Source: Fulvia fulva
Taxonomy: Eukaryota > Ascomycota > Dothideomycetes > Mycosphaerellales > Mycosphaerellaceae
Length of the DNA: 64,000 nt
Assembly (NCBI RefSeq): GCF_020509005.1
Contig: NC_063017.1
Span: 1-64,000, forward strand
Direction: 5' to 3'
Each line of letters begins with the position of its first letter. The stretch's first letter is position 1. A program made the position numbers and the translations under genes. Under the pieces are notes generated by a model. The model did not search any database, had not been told where the DNA came from, and was given only the letters and a program-made list of their open reading frames with translations. Positions 1 through 10,518 of this stretch are shown here, piece after piece.

Positions 1-44
1 CTAACCCTAACCCTAACCCTAACCCTAACCCTAACCCTAACCCT
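1..44. repeat. Telomere repeat tract (CCCTAA)n
   Basis: Seven full CTAACC units and a partial one start at the first base and stop at the unique sequence beginning TGGTTGG. CCCTAA/TTAGGG is the standard telomere repeat of filamentous ascomycetes. The orientation (C-rich strand 5'->3' at the left edge) is what a left chromosome end should show. The tract is short, probably because the assembly was trimmed. Confidence 0.96.
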
Positions 45-113
45 GGTTGGCCGTATCACGCCACAACCAACCCAACTGGTCTCAGAACAAACAACCATGC
101 CCCACTGAAGTCG

Positions 114-1067
114 ATGGCAGAACAATGGGATCCCAAGGCTCTCCGACAGAACAAGAGCAAGATTGAGGTCGCGAAGCTCACCGATGTGCCTGGTACACCA
201 GGTGGTCCTCCAGCTGTTGTACCAGCTGCATTGAGAACACCAGCGCCATCGACAGATGCGCTACCTGCTGACCTGCCTGCAGATTTGCAGAAGTTGGTCG
301 CAGAGTCTGGTGCGAAGCCCATGGCCGAGCTGAACCGCAAGACCGCGCGGGTCCACCAGAGGGTCCTGGAGCATCAATGTCGCTCGCAGGCCGCTCAGAA
401 CACTCAACAGAACAGCGTATGACAACCTTTTCTTCCCTCGTAGATCATCTCACCTGTACCATTCTCACATCTTGAACTGAAGCTGACCACAATTGGTAGT
501 CCTCCCCACCTTGGCTCGAAGTACTGCCGTAAGAAATGCGTATGACGGTCGAGTCGGCCTTGCGTGGCGAGGCATACACCCCGGAGAACGTCCTCAAGAA
601 GAACAAGAAGCTGCATGACCATGTCTTGGAGTTCTTGAACAGACGGAGGGCTCGCAACCAAGAACAGAAATCTCGCGAAGCCAGAATCGCCGCGGCAGTG
701 GCATCTGGTGCAACTGTCGAGGGCATGGACGAGAGGACATCGGTATGTCGAACCCTACGCCTAAACATTACAATACTAACAGTTACTACAGGCGTGGAAC
801 ACTACCGATCTCACGAACCCCCAGCCCGAAGAGAACCGACAGAACTGGGGCAAGCAGGAGACTTTGGCCGCCTTCGGAGAGAGTCCAGAAGAACAAGAGA
901 CCGTCTTCGTACAAAAGACCGTCGTCACCACCGTCGACAGCGAGGGCCGGCGTGTAAAGGGTAAGGCGACAGTAGAACGTATCGGGGGCGACCCTTCATC
1001 AGCTGACGATGCTGGGGAGGAGAACGAGTCGACTGATGAGATCTGGTTCGAGAGCTTCGAGCAGTGA
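114..1067 (+). CDS. Unidentified telomere-proximal protein, three coding segments
   Basis: I do not recognise the family. Three open segments are seen: 114-416 (ATG at 114, proline/alanine-rich), 536-742 (basic, helical, KKNKKLHDH and RRRARNQEQ) and 792-1067 (acidic, ending DEIWFESFEQ and TGA). The second intron, 743-791, is convincing: GTATGT donor, TACTAAC branch site, ACAG acceptor, phase 0. The first junction is not. The natural donor at 417 is phase 0, whereas the only usable acceptor (AG at 532-533) needs phase 1, and the second segment has a stop just upstream at 530-532. So either translation starts at the ATG at 536, or an indel or unusual splice lies between 417 and 533. The first ATG is only 70 bp from the telomere, so promoter loss or 5' truncation is possible. 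Confidence 0.55.
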
Positions 1068-1314
1068 TTGAGAGCAATGCTGTCTCGGAGAGGGGTTGGT
1101 AGTAGAGAATCGACTTCATAAGGTCAACAGCTCAGAAATGTTCCTTTGACATAGTGTCGCCGTAACCGACTGATTCATGCACTGATAGCAGAGACCTGAA
1201 ATCAGTAGAGACTTGATGGCGCTGGAGCATCATTATCGTAGCGTTACATGGTACGTGGCAGAGTGCTTTCATGCCATCAATCCACCACTGCAGCTCAGAC
1301 ACACGATACACTCT

Positions 1315-2813
1315 TTACTTCTTCCGACCAGCCCTCGGCTTTGGAAAGTCCAGCGGTAGCTTGAGACGCGCGAACCTGGTGACTGCCTTTTCCGCCTTCT
1401 TGAGGTTGTAGCGGTTGGCCTCGGTCTCTGTAGGCGTAGACACCTTGCAGCCGAGCTCGTGGAAGTATTGAGAGATCACTGCGACACCCGTCAGTAAGCT
1501 GGATTCCAGACATGGTGCTCAGAGCTGCGAAGCTGCTCAACCGCCATTTGTGCACGAAAAGCTACAGCACGTACCTCTCTGCTCCAGCTTCAGGTCGTCC
1601 TTCAAGTTACTCGCATTCGTCGTCCATCCATCAATGTACAGACTCAGTGCGCAGATGTGCGTATAGAGGTTGTCCTGCTGCCACTTCCCAAGCGCTTGTC
1701 CCGTCTCATCCGCAAAGCGCCGCCGCACAGCATCCACAAGCTGCGACGGCCACGCCGAGAAGCGCTTGGCGATAATCTCCTTCTTGGGCACCTTCTTTCC
1801 TGCTCTTCCAGCATTGCTGAGCGCATCGTGAAACTCCAGCAGCAACGTAAGGTACCGCAGCGCTGTAAGTTTCGTGTGGTCGTCGGATTTGCCGACTGCT
1901 CCAACACGGAATGCTGGGAAGCGGTGGGAGAACTTGATGTCTTCGTCTTCGCGAGCTTTCTCTTGCCAGTCTTTGATGGGTACTAGCCGTGCGTCCGAGG
2001 GTGGTATGAGGGTATCGAATGTGTAGACGTCTTCCACGTTCTCGGCGGTGAGGTTCGGTCGGGGGATTGGTTTCGCGGCGAGCAGGGCTTCTGCTTCTTC
2101 GTCTTCGTTCTTTGCGGCTGCTCCTGCTGTGACATCGCCGACGCTCTCGAGAATGGCGCTGCAAAATGTTAGCTTATGCTTCTGGAGCGCATCACACCGT
2201 CGCTTCCGGTCAGTCAGTCTGCTTGACGGACCAGACGGTATACATACTTCTGCGAATCTGTGGCCTTTCCTTTGCCCTTCGTATCCTGTGAGATGGCATT
2301 CGTCGTCTTGCTTTCAATGGCTTTCTTCGCCTTCTTCGTACCAAACTCCTTGCCCAGCGCTTCACGTTGTTTCGCGATCGTGAGCCGTTCTTCTTCCTTC
2401 TCTTGTGCTTCCGATCGTAGTGTACTTCGCAGGTTCAGGTGATGTGCCGGCGTGACGCGAAGCTGCTTGGTAGCAGGATCGTAGACAGCGACATAGTGAG
2501 AGAGCTGCTGGGCACCATCGAGGGTGTGTGGTGTAGCTGTGTAGTCGAGTCGCGGGTGCTGTGAGGAGTGGAGGAGTAGATGATGGGTCGCGGGTTTCAC
2601 TGCGCCGGTGCGCTTGGAGCTGGTGGCTTTGGACCATGCCTTGAATGGCACTTTCGGTGCATTTACGCCTGGCGCGGATAGCAGGACTGGACATGTGTCT
2701 TCCGAGTATGTGACCTTCATCTTGTCCCCATTGCCTGCAATCACCACCTTTTTGCTCGGGCCGTCGACCCCATTTGACTGCCGCTTTCTCTTCTTACTGT
2801 CCTTCTCGGCCAT
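1315..2813 (-). CDS. RPA49: DNA-directed RNA polymerase I subunit A49
   Basis: This is the Pol I-specific subunit that forms the TFIIF/TFIIE-like A49-A34.5 module and supports initiation and elongation of rRNA genes in the nucleolus. Three exons are seen on the minus strand: 2813-2248, 2158-1575 and 1478-1315, with introns starting GTATGT and GTACGT and phases that fit (437 aa). The N-terminal third carries a basic KKRKR tail and the dimerisation-domain region. The C-terminal half (VEDVYTFDTLIPPSD, then WPSQLVDAVRRRFADETG) matches the tandem winged-helix part. The length agrees with fungal A49 (about 400-450 aa). The start is the only in-frame ATG near the 5' end. The gene diverges from the promethin-like gene across about 430 bp. 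Confidence 0.9.
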
Positions 2814-3242
2814 GTTGACGCGCTTCTGCAGTTCAGCGACAATCTGTGCAGCGAGAATGTATGCTGAAGTGCTTTTCGTATTTTTACCTTCACATGCGAG
2901 AAACTCGAAGGTCGGCGCGCCAGTCCGAGAACAGCCACTGCGTTTTTTGCTTGCGCGCCAATCAAATTGCGATGAGCTACGTCAGCCACAACTTTAACGC
3001 GTTGCATGGATGTTTGGTGGGACACGTCGAGAATCAGGTTTACATCTCCATCCATCTTTCACTTGCATTTGCAGCGTTCTGGTTTTGCACATTTTCTCCA
3101 TCGACTTCTACGACACTTGCCTTGAAGGCTTTCAATCACGTCTTCCGACATCTCTAGATCTCGCAGCCTTCGAAAGCTCGAGGTGCGGCAAGCTACACAC
3201 CCAAACAGAACAGACACACTACGACAGACATCACGAATCAGT
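2814..3242. promoter_or_regulatory. Divergent intergenic region between RPA49 and the promethin-like gene
   Basis: This 429-bp interval separates two divergently transcribed genes and must hold both promoters. Open stretches inside it are short and look non-coding. I see no clear TATA box. Confidence 0.4.
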
Positions 3243-4190
3243 ATGGCAGATCAGGCCAAGGACGCGTCTTCGGGCGCTCAAGAGAAGGCACAGGAGGCTA
3301 CGAAAGGCACGCCGCTGTCAGGTGCACATGAGAAGGTCAAGACCACAACAGACAGTATCCTGGGTGGTTTGGAAAGCTATGGCAGCAAGATCAGCAGCAA
3401 GGTGAAAGGCATGGTTGACTATGTCTTCCCTCCAGATAAAAGAGCATCGTTCCTGTCAAAGCTACAGGCTTTCATGCTTGCCAACCCGAAGCTATCTGTA
3501 TGCAGGTCAATCGCTAGGGAACGATAGCCGTACTGACAATTTGTCTAGGCCTTCCTCGGCATGAACCTCGCTCTGACCGGCGTTCCACTTGGCCTCTTCG
3601 TACTCTTCAGCTTGACCGTCTTCATCTTCGCCCTCGTAGTCGCCCTGGTGATTGCCCTTCTCGTCGCTGTGCTATTCACGCTCTTCGCTGTCGGTATCGC
3701 ACTGTTGTTCGTCTTCCCCGCTGTCCTCTTCACCACCGGAACAGCCTGCTTCCTCTTCCTCTGGGGTCTAGGAGGCTACTACATCCTACGCTGGGCCAAC
3801 GGCGACAAGGAAGGGCCGTCAAAGCAAGCGCCAGAGGGCCAATCGATCGGCGACTCGCTCAACAGGATCAGTGGTGGTAGGCTGGACGGTTTCATGCAGA
3901 ATGCACGATCACAGAATGCAAAGAACAACGAGACGGGGAAGAATGACCGACCAACGAAGCAGCAGAACAACACTCAGACGAAAGAGCATAGCACGTCGGA
4001 AAAGCAGGATGAATTTGCGGCTGGTCATCACGCGAAGAGTGCAGCCAACGACTCCGCCAAACACGTGGGCACGGCAACAAATCAAGCGACAGATGCAGTC
4101 TCCGGTGCCACGAAACCTGCTGCCAATGCCTCAAATACAGCAGGCACCATCAAAGGTGGCTTAAGCGGTGCCTCAGGACTGGGAGTGTAA
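3243..4190 (+). CDS. Promethin/LDAF1-like lipid-droplet membrane protein
   Basis: Predicted 298-aa membrane protein with exons 3243-3497 and 3549-4190. The intron starts GTATGC, ends GTCTAG and is phase 0. A soluble N-terminus (about 85 aa) leads into one long hydrophobic block (about residues 88-160) that could form two hairpins, followed by a hydrophilic Asn/Thr/Ala-rich tail. Long paired hydrophobic hairpins flanked by polar ends are the hallmark of the promethin family (Pfam Promethin; yeast LDO proteins), which partners seipin at ER-lipid droplet contacts. The family call rests on topology and general resemblance, not on a diagnostic motif. An upstream in-frame ATG at 3183 exists; 3243 fits better because the extension looks like leader sequence. 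Confidence 0.7.
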
Positions 4191-4349
4191 GCATAGAAAC
4201 ATCTGACCTATCGCGGGCAGCGTGTATGAGCTCCAGGTCTTGGCCACGAGAGAATTTTATGGCTCAGCCGGGCAGATATCTGCGCCGACCTTCCTGCATC
4301 CGCACACTCTGCCCACCCTTTACCATATATCACATACACCATCAACAAT

Positions 4350-5006
4350 ATGGCTACGACACCTCCGGCCATCCTCGGGCTACCGGCAGAGCTGCGCACC
4401 ATGATCTGGGAGCTGGTTCTGCTACAGGATCGGCCTGTCCTTCTGGCGCCGAGGCCACTCTTGATAGAACAAGGCAATTACTTCAAGCTGTGCAATTCGA
4501 TCGAGCCTGGTCTGCTCAGTACCTGCAAGCACATTCGGAGCGAAGGACTGCTTCTATTCTACGCGTCCAATCGCTTCAAATTCGTGGACAATGGACCCCT
4601 GCTTGATGCCCCGAAGGGCTACTTGAGCCTCCTCAAATGGCTGCAGGGTACAGGAGACACCGGAATCAGTGTCCTTGGAGGCTTGGTCCTGCAGTCCACA
4701 GCTGTCTGGCCCGCTTACGCCATAGGTCGCCTACAATGGCCTGTTAGCGCAGATAGACCAGCTTGTACCGACATGGAAGCTGCCGAGATTCTTGCTCGCC
4801 GGGCCGCCGAGAGAATGGTAATCGTCCTGAGCCTTGCGGGAGTACGGATGTCCTGTATCGAGGTGGTAGGGCCAGATGTACCCGACCTTCAATATTCCAG
4901 AGGTTACTGGAACCAGAAACCCGATCTTCAAGACTTCAGAGGTTACTGGAAACAGGCCGTATTGAGGAGACTGGAGTTTGTGGGTCAACAAACGCTTACA
5001 ATGTAG
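4350..5006 (+). CDS. 2EXR/F-box-like fungal protein
   Basis: Single-exon ORF of 218 aa. The N-terminus has the LPAELRTMIWELVL pattern that opens many 2EXR and F-box-like proteins of Dothideomycetes and other Pezizomycotina, followed by a CKHIRSEGLLLFYASNRF segment typical of the same group. The molecular role is unknown; members are common, variable and often species-restricted. Near the C-terminus an 11-12 residue unit is tandemly repeated (DLQYSRGYWNQ then DLQDFRGYWKQ), so the end has been lengthened by a small duplication. Confidence 0.75.
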   Translation: MATTPPAILGLPAELRTMIWELVLLQDRPVLLAPRPLLIEQGNYFKLCNSIEPGLLSTCKHIRSEGLLLFYASNRFKFVDNGPLLDAPKGYLSLLKWLQGTGDTGISVLGGLVLQSTAVWPAYAIGRLQWPVSADRPACTDMEAAEILARRAAERMVIVLSLAGVRMSCIEVVGPDVPDLQYSRGYWNQKPDLQDFRGYWKQAVLRRLEFVGQQTLTM

Positions 5007-5209
5007 CAGCAGGAATGCTCCAGGTGACAGATACATTGATGGACCATGTGCATTACGCCTTCGACGTCACGTGCACTTCTGCGATCGAATCTGAAAGGTA
5101 CATTCCGAGCGCCGAAGCCGAGCCCCGCTTTCCAACCCTGCTCACTTCACCGTCCTTCTGATCAAGCAATACACCAATTCCAGGCATTTGCATAACACAA
5201 AAGGCGGTC

Positions 5210-7447
5210 ATGTCTTCTGTTTCGCCGCCACGAACGGTACCGGCCAAGCGCCGCAATGGCATGCTGCAGAGCTGCGAGCCTTGTCGTAAACGGAAGCTGT
5301 CTTGCGACCACAGGTTGCCAGCTTGCGGACGATGTGTCCGACGAGGAACCTCGAGTGTGTGTTACTATCATCCCGCTCCATTGACTAAGTCGTCTGCCAG
5401 TACTGCATCGGCAGCATCACCATCAGTGCGCACCATTTCGCCAGCTCCGGCCACACAGAGCAATGGAATCTTGCCGATTTCAACCCTGCAGAATGGCCAC
5501 GCTGCACCAGGGCTGAAGGATACCACGCCGGCCATCAAGCTCCGACAGCCTAAGATTTTGAGTGTACCATCAGCAGGCATCCTCATGGAATCTGCCACGA
5601 AAGCCAAGAATGTGGGTTTCATGGGTGAATCCACCACAACTGCAGTCATCGCGGAGCTCAACAGCAGCCTCGGAATTCACGTCGCTGAGGACTCTATCGT
5701 GCAAAAGACTGCCAGCATCACCGACTCCAACGCGCGAAGTGGATCTGAAGTCCTTGCTTTCTTCCAAGACACGAACCTCCTCAAGAAGTTCCTGGACCGA
5801 TGGTTCGTCACTGGCGACGGCTTTTTGATGTTTCGTCCAGTGTATCGGTTCTGGTACGATGGGCTTGTCGAGCTCATGCAGAGAATCAAGAACGACAAGT
5901 TCGATGCACTCCGGCGAATGGAGAAGCATGCTCTGCACATATGGCGAAATTCCCAGCAACCTCTTCGAAGCCATGCGAACATGTCTGCAAAGGAGTGGGC
6001 GCTTCAAGCCACAGGTGAGAATCTTCGATGGGAGACGCTTGGCATGTTCCTGGCACTTATAGGCAGCCTGACATCGATGCTTCCAGCTTGGGACCCTATC
6101 TTCAAGACTGATGCCGGCGGGCTCCACGAGAAGTCGAGGTTGGCCAAGCGCACACTTTATTTGCAGAACGTGTGCGCCGATCTCAGCAAGAAATGCGGAA
6201 GCCGTAACGATCTTCTTGCATGTGTGCTCTATGAGCGGGTGCTAATGATGGCCTTTGTTCACGGCGACACTGCCAACGAAGTCTGGACATCGTTCAGCGA
6301 AGCTTGCGATACCGCCGTCTTGATGGGACTACATCTCGAAATCAAGATGGACGCACACACGCCGTTCTTCCTCTACGAACTACGACTGCGGCTGTTCAAT
6401 GTGATATACTCCATGGACAAGTTCCTCGCAACCTTCCTTGGACGACCACCACACATCAGCTACCGCTACTCAGTAGTGCAAGTCCCGCACGACCTCAGCG
6501 ATGAGCAAGTCTGCATGGACCCCGCTGATCGACAAGCAGCACTCGACCGTCATGTCAACACATGGACAGTCACAGGCCGTCCGCACCGAGCTACATGGCG
6601 AAAAGCGTGGTCCATTCGTCACTTGCTTCGAGAAGACGTCCTGGAGATCGTCATTGGTCCGCACATCATGGATCTCCAAGCTCGCTGCGACTATGTGCGC
6701 GCTCAAGAGAAAGAAGCCATCGCCGCAATGCCTGAATTCGCGCGAACCAATCCAGAAGAACTCATCGACACTCTCAAGCGCGACCCCACCCACAAAATGG
6801 TTGGCCGAGGTGTCGAATGGACGCCCTTCGACGTGTCATGCCTCTTCGCCGTGCACTGCGGCATCCGCCATGCAGATTTCCTCATGGAGCGAGCCATCGT
6901 CAACAAAACAAAAGCCAACCCTGATCGACTCATCGCCTCCTCACGCAGTCTCCTGAAGCTGGTCTTGAAGGTCGTGAGTATCAAAGACTACCTCTCAGAA
7001 TACGTCCTGGACATGACAGACTCTCTGGCGTTCTACGCTGTACCACCTGCCGGCGTCTTGGCGATGGAGATGCTGCGGCGTGATCAGATTAACGACCCCT
7101 ACGACGACTTCCCGCGTAGCGAAGTCTTACAGCAACTTGCGGTCCTGATGCCGGCATTGGAGGCTGTGAGGCCAGACGAGGGCAACCATGCGCTGTGTAC
7201 CATGGGCTTGAATGCTATCAGGAAAGTGCTCGATAGGTTACTCTCTAGGCCACGGGTGCCGGCGACAGTGGATACCAGCAGCGCTTTCATGGACAGTGCG
7301 CTCTTTGGGGCGAACATTGGCAATGATGCAGATTTTCTGCAATGGCTGGGGAATGTCGATTTTGAAGCTGGTAGTTGGCTGGATCCTACTGTGAATGGGG
7401 CAGGCTTTGAAGTGGGGGCTGAAAGTATGCAGACTGCTTCGGTTTGA
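5210..7447 (+). CDS. Zn2Cys6 transcription factor with fungal-specific regulatory domain
   Basis: Intronless ORF of 745 aa. The N-terminus has a complete binuclear zinc cluster: C22-x2-C25-x6-C32-x6-C39-x2-C42-x8-C51, with the basic RKRKLSCD recognition segment and a following linker. Residues from about 160 to 640 resemble the fungal_trans middle homology region, with EVWTSFSEACDTAVLMGLHLE and LYELRLRLFNVIYSMDKFLATFLGRPPHIS as the usual anchor stretches. It should be a nuclear DNA-binding regulator, but its target pathway cannot be told from sequence. No biosynthetic cluster surrounds it. The start is the ATG at 5210, 12 codons before the basic region. Confidence 0.93.
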   Translation: MSSVSPPRTVPAKRRNGMLQSCEPCRKRKLSCDHRLPACGRCVRRGTSSVCYYHPAPLTKSSASTASAASPSVRTISPAPATQSNGILPISTLQNGHAAPGLKDTTPAIKLRQPKILSVPSAGILMESATKAKNVGFMGESTTTAVIAELNSSLGIHVAEDSIVQKTASITDSNARSGSEVLAFFQDTNLLKKFLDRWFVTGDGFLMFRPVYRFWYDGLVELMQRIKNDKFDALRRMEKHALHIWRNSQQPLRSHANMSAKEWALQATGENLRWETLGMFLALIGSLTSMLPAWDPIFKTDAGGLHEKSRLAKRTLYLQNVCADLSKKCGSRNDLLACVLYERVLMMAFVHGDTANEVWTSFSEACDTAVLMGLHLEIKMDAHTPFFLYELRLRLFNVIYSMDKFLATFLGRPPHISYRYSVVQVPHDLSDEQVCMDPADRQAALDRHVNTWTVTGRPHRATWRKAWSIRHLLREDVLEIVIGPHIMDLQARCDYVRAQEKEAIAAMPEFARTNPEELIDTLKRDPTHKMVGRGVEWTPFDVSCLFAVHCGIRHADFLMERAIVNKTKANPDRLIASSRSLLKLVLKVVSIKDYLSEYVLDMTDSLAFYAVPPAGVLAMEMLRRDQINDPYDDFPRSEVLQQLAVLMPALEAVRPDEGNHALCTMGLNAIRKVLDRLLSRPRVPATVDTSSAFMDSALFGANIGNDADFLQWLGNVDFEAGSWLDPTVNGAGFEVGAESMQTASV

Positions 7448-7987
7448 GGTGATGTGGCCAGTGGAACTGCTGTCATCATTGCCGCTCTCCGAGAGCGGGA
7501 GGAGCGTTCTTCCACTCTCATCTTCCACATCAGACTGCGCACCTTCGGTTGGTACCAGATCTACTGCCCTTCGCTTTGGTACGTGGATTCGGCAAAGTGC
7601 ATAGGGTCTTATTTTCCGAACATGGCGCCAAGAAGGTCACCGGCCGATACATCAGTGCCATGCAGTGTCCGCAGGCGCACACTCATAAGAGCACCACATT
7701 CGACATCTGTTTGAAAGAATCCCCAGCCAACGACAACCTGGCCGTGCTGTAACGAAACCCCCGACATGACTGGATCCTGAGCCGCCTAGGAAGGCCGAGA
7801 AGATCTTTCGCTCGCAACGCTTCTGCAAAATGCTGGTTTGCCTGTGCCCAGCTCAGGAAGTACTGCGGCGAGCTCGTAGTGACTATTGTTTTGAATAAAG
7901 TCTAGCGGCGTGGTCCTATGATCAAGATCGCAAAGAAGTCACTCGAGGTCCCGATATTCAGACCGATGTCTTCCCAAGACTGCATCA
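7448..7987. other. Intergenic region, nothing recognised
   Basis: About 540 bp between the Zn2Cys6 gene and a broken secreted-protein gene. Short open frames are present but show no signal peptide, motif or splice logic. Confidence 0.4.
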
Positions 7988-8593
7988 CTACACAACATTG
8001 TCGCTGTCGCAGTCATGAGCGAGAGTATTTATAGCATCAAGTACGGTCGGTATGAAGCTATCTACTAAATCTTTCTCACACTTAAACAACATCAATTCTC
8101 CTGCATTCGCCGCCTTGGTCACATTTATGCGACATGTACCTCCCTTCCATATGTTGCCTTTAGCTTTGATCAAGCTCACTCCTGTGCGGCCACAGTGAAG
8201 TTAGGGTCCTGGGGCTCACTCAAGACCTTCGACCCAAACGTGTCCCGAGGCGCACTGCCAGGGAACGCCAACTCATAGCGAAGCTTCAAAGTGCGCTGCG
8301 TGTCTTCCTGATCGACCTTCGTCTGCTGGATGTAAGCAGCGATACTGACCTCCGGGCCTGGGGTGAGGCAGTAGACGTAGTCGCTGTCCGTATCGCTGAC
8401 GGAGCAATGGTACGAGTCCGAGTTCTGGAAACTGACGTCGAAGTTGCTAGTACATTCCTGGTTGGGGAACGTGTCGGTGCACAAGGTGTGGAAGTCCTTG
8501 ACGTTGAAGAAGAACGCTGCTGGAGCTGCTTTGACGAGGCCGGCTGAGAGGGCTAGGGTAAGGCTGTAGATGGCGAGACCATCGAGAGATTGG
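7988..8593 (-). pseudogene. Cysteine-rich secreted protein, start lost and frame broken
   Basis: The minus-strand frame encodes a hydrophobic signal-like segment (IYSLTLALSAGLVKAAPAA, near 8570-8505) followed by a cysteine-rich mature region that stops at 8176. The coding character then continues in another frame from about 8185 to 7988 (KGNIWKGGTCRINV, LMLFKCEKDLVDS), giving at least seven cysteines overall. Two faults are seen. No in-frame ATG exists between the upstream stop (near 8654) and the end of the first frame. The switch near 8180 leaves no room for an intron. I infer a decayed secreted protein, or assembly indels. An unrecognised 5' exon cannot be excluded, but the splice phases I tried did not work. 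Confidence 0.5.
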
Positions 8594-9005
8594 CCAAGCG
8601 CCCACTTCCGCCAGTGACATGGTATACCGTCATGGTTGTCCGATTATGTCGACAAGAGCACAAAATTGAAGTTGCGGAAGTAGGATGTCGCAGGATTGAG
8701 CGTGTTAGATACAGACGTCACCGCGACTCGTGTCAAGCTGCAGACGTCCTATGATACAGCCGCGTCGATCTCGCAGATACACACAACGACGCCATTGAGT
8801 GAGCGTATCGCAGTGCGACTAGAAAATATTCCGAGGATCATGACATGGGAGCTATTTTTGGTGGTCCGAGCTGCATGTGACAGTGGCCGTGTTACCCATT
8901 CGGGAATGCCATGTGCCTTAGCGTAGGAAGCGCACTAGAATGCGGCTACTCAATGTTAGATCAACATTCGGCTGATCTGCACCTCCTTGACGTTCATTCC
9001 TACAA

Positions 9006-9293
9006 TCACTCTCGCGCCTCGACCATGTATGTCCTGAGCACTCTCTTGATGACTGCAATGCTGTTGGCCATTGGAAGTTCCATTCCTTCCAGCGAAAACC
9101 CAGGCCTGATTTCAAGACCTCAAAATAGCGATTGCGCAGACTGTGGGACAAATCATATCGACTGAGAGGTTAGTAGAAAAGACGCACATACGCCATGTTG
9201 GAAGACAGCTTGATCGATGTCCAGTGCTTCTTCGAAGACAATCGCTGACGTTATCGCACACAGGACGACCAATACCTTGGCAAAATGTCGCAT
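9006..9293 (-). pseudogene. Small secreted protein with one in-frame TGA
   Basis: Exon 1 (9293-9192) begins with ATG and a clear signal peptide (MRHFAKVLVVLCAITSAIV). A well-formed 51-nt intron follows (9191-9141; GTATGT donor, CTAAC branch site, CACAG acceptor, phase 0). Exon 2 (9140-9006) stays open apart from a single TGA at 9122-9120, then ends at TGA 9008-9006. Without that stop the product would be about 78 aa. The canonical intron and continuous frame on both sides argue for a former small secreted protein gene with a nonsense change, CGA to TGA being the simplest. The family is unknown. A truncated 40-aa product is the alternative. Confidence 0.4.
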
Positions 9294-9948
9294 TGTGCCA
9301 CAATGTTGACCGAATATCGCAGCCTAGGTCATGGAATGTTGAGCTAGGTACGAGAAATATGCTGGACTGTATAGTTATCTCCGATAGATCAGATGAGGAC
9401 CTCGGGCAGTGTCAGCCTTACTCCGCAGCTGTACACATGTGTGCAGAACGACGCACCAGAATACAAGCATCTCAGTTCCCAGAGTTCATGTGCTTTTATT
9501 TTCTTGTGGCGCCCAGTGCATCGGGACCATCGGATTAATCCGACTGCTAGAGTTCCCACAGAGTCTGAACTCAAGACGGACCCGACGTCATCTCGTCGAA
9601 GGATCTGGAGTAGGTTTGAGTAGTGCAGTGCGGAATTGCAGCGGCATTCCTAGTGCGGCATCCTTCAACAGCCTCAAATGCAACTCCACCGAAGACTGCC
9701 AAACATAGCAGAGCTGGCGGTGATGATCAGGGCCAGCCAAGCGAGGCCAGTATCGATATCGCTCTTCAAACGAATCACGGTGGCTGGGCGTCGTGAAGTC
9801 TTATCAGTTCAAACCTGCTTTCACATCTCGACAGAATATCTGCTTCCATCTTTCCTATCTACTATCGAACGAAGCGCAAGTCTCAAACAGAATCCTCCAG
9901 TACAGTCGTTGGACGTTACTCATCTTTACCGATCGGTCTACCGTCACA
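9294..9948. other. Intergenic region, nothing recognised
   Basis: About 650 bp between a broken secreted-protein gene and the anchored secreted protein at 9949. It presumably contains the latter's promoter. Open frames here lack any motif or splice support. Confidence 0.35.
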
Positions 9949-10518
9949 ATGTTTTCAGCAACGATAATACCAGCCGCTGCTGCCCTTTTGCTCGCCACGT
10001 GTGGGAGCGTCGCTGGCCAGACAACGACCACAGTAGGCTTTCGCTGCCGCGCAATCCTCTTCTTGACCACTCTAACACACTGTGTCTAGGCTACGAGTGC
10101 TACAGCCCGACTCTGTGGACAAGCGGCTTTCTTGGAACAAAGCATCGACGGGAACCAGTACTGTTGTCCCGGATCTCTCGACAAGGACAAAGACAGCGGC
10201 GCGGATTACTGCTGCGTGGGCAACAACAATGGCCTCGCAACCAACACAGCGACAAGTTACGAGGCAGTCAGAACGGGCACCATTGCATCATGCTCCACGA
10301 CCATCCATGTGACCGAGGCCGATTACACGAGCAAGGTCGAAGCTGCTGGTACAAAGTACGGAGTGTCATATGTGTCGAAGACTGTCAACGCTGCGACGAG
10401 AACATCTTACATCGCCGTCACGCCAACAAGCACTGGAGCTGCAGCCGCCGCGAAGACGCCGGCGCTGATGGCTGGTGAAGCCCTTCTAGTGCTCGGCGCT
10501 GTCGCTCTCGGGATGTGA
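9949..10518 (+). CDS. Secreted, probably GPI-anchored Ser/Thr-rich protein
   Basis: Two exons, 9949-10032 and 10090-10518, joined in phase 0 by an intron that ends GTCTAG (170 aa). The N-terminus is a signal peptide (LLLATCGSVAG, cleavage near QTTTT). The mature part has paired cysteines (QYCCPG and YCCVG), a Ser/Thr-rich region, and a C-terminal hydrophobic tail (EALLVLGAVALGM) after an Ala-rich spacer, as expected for a GPI-attachment signal. This suggests a cell-wall or plasma-membrane surface protein. No enzymatic motif is visible. It lies among other secreted-protein loci. Confidence 0.75.
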
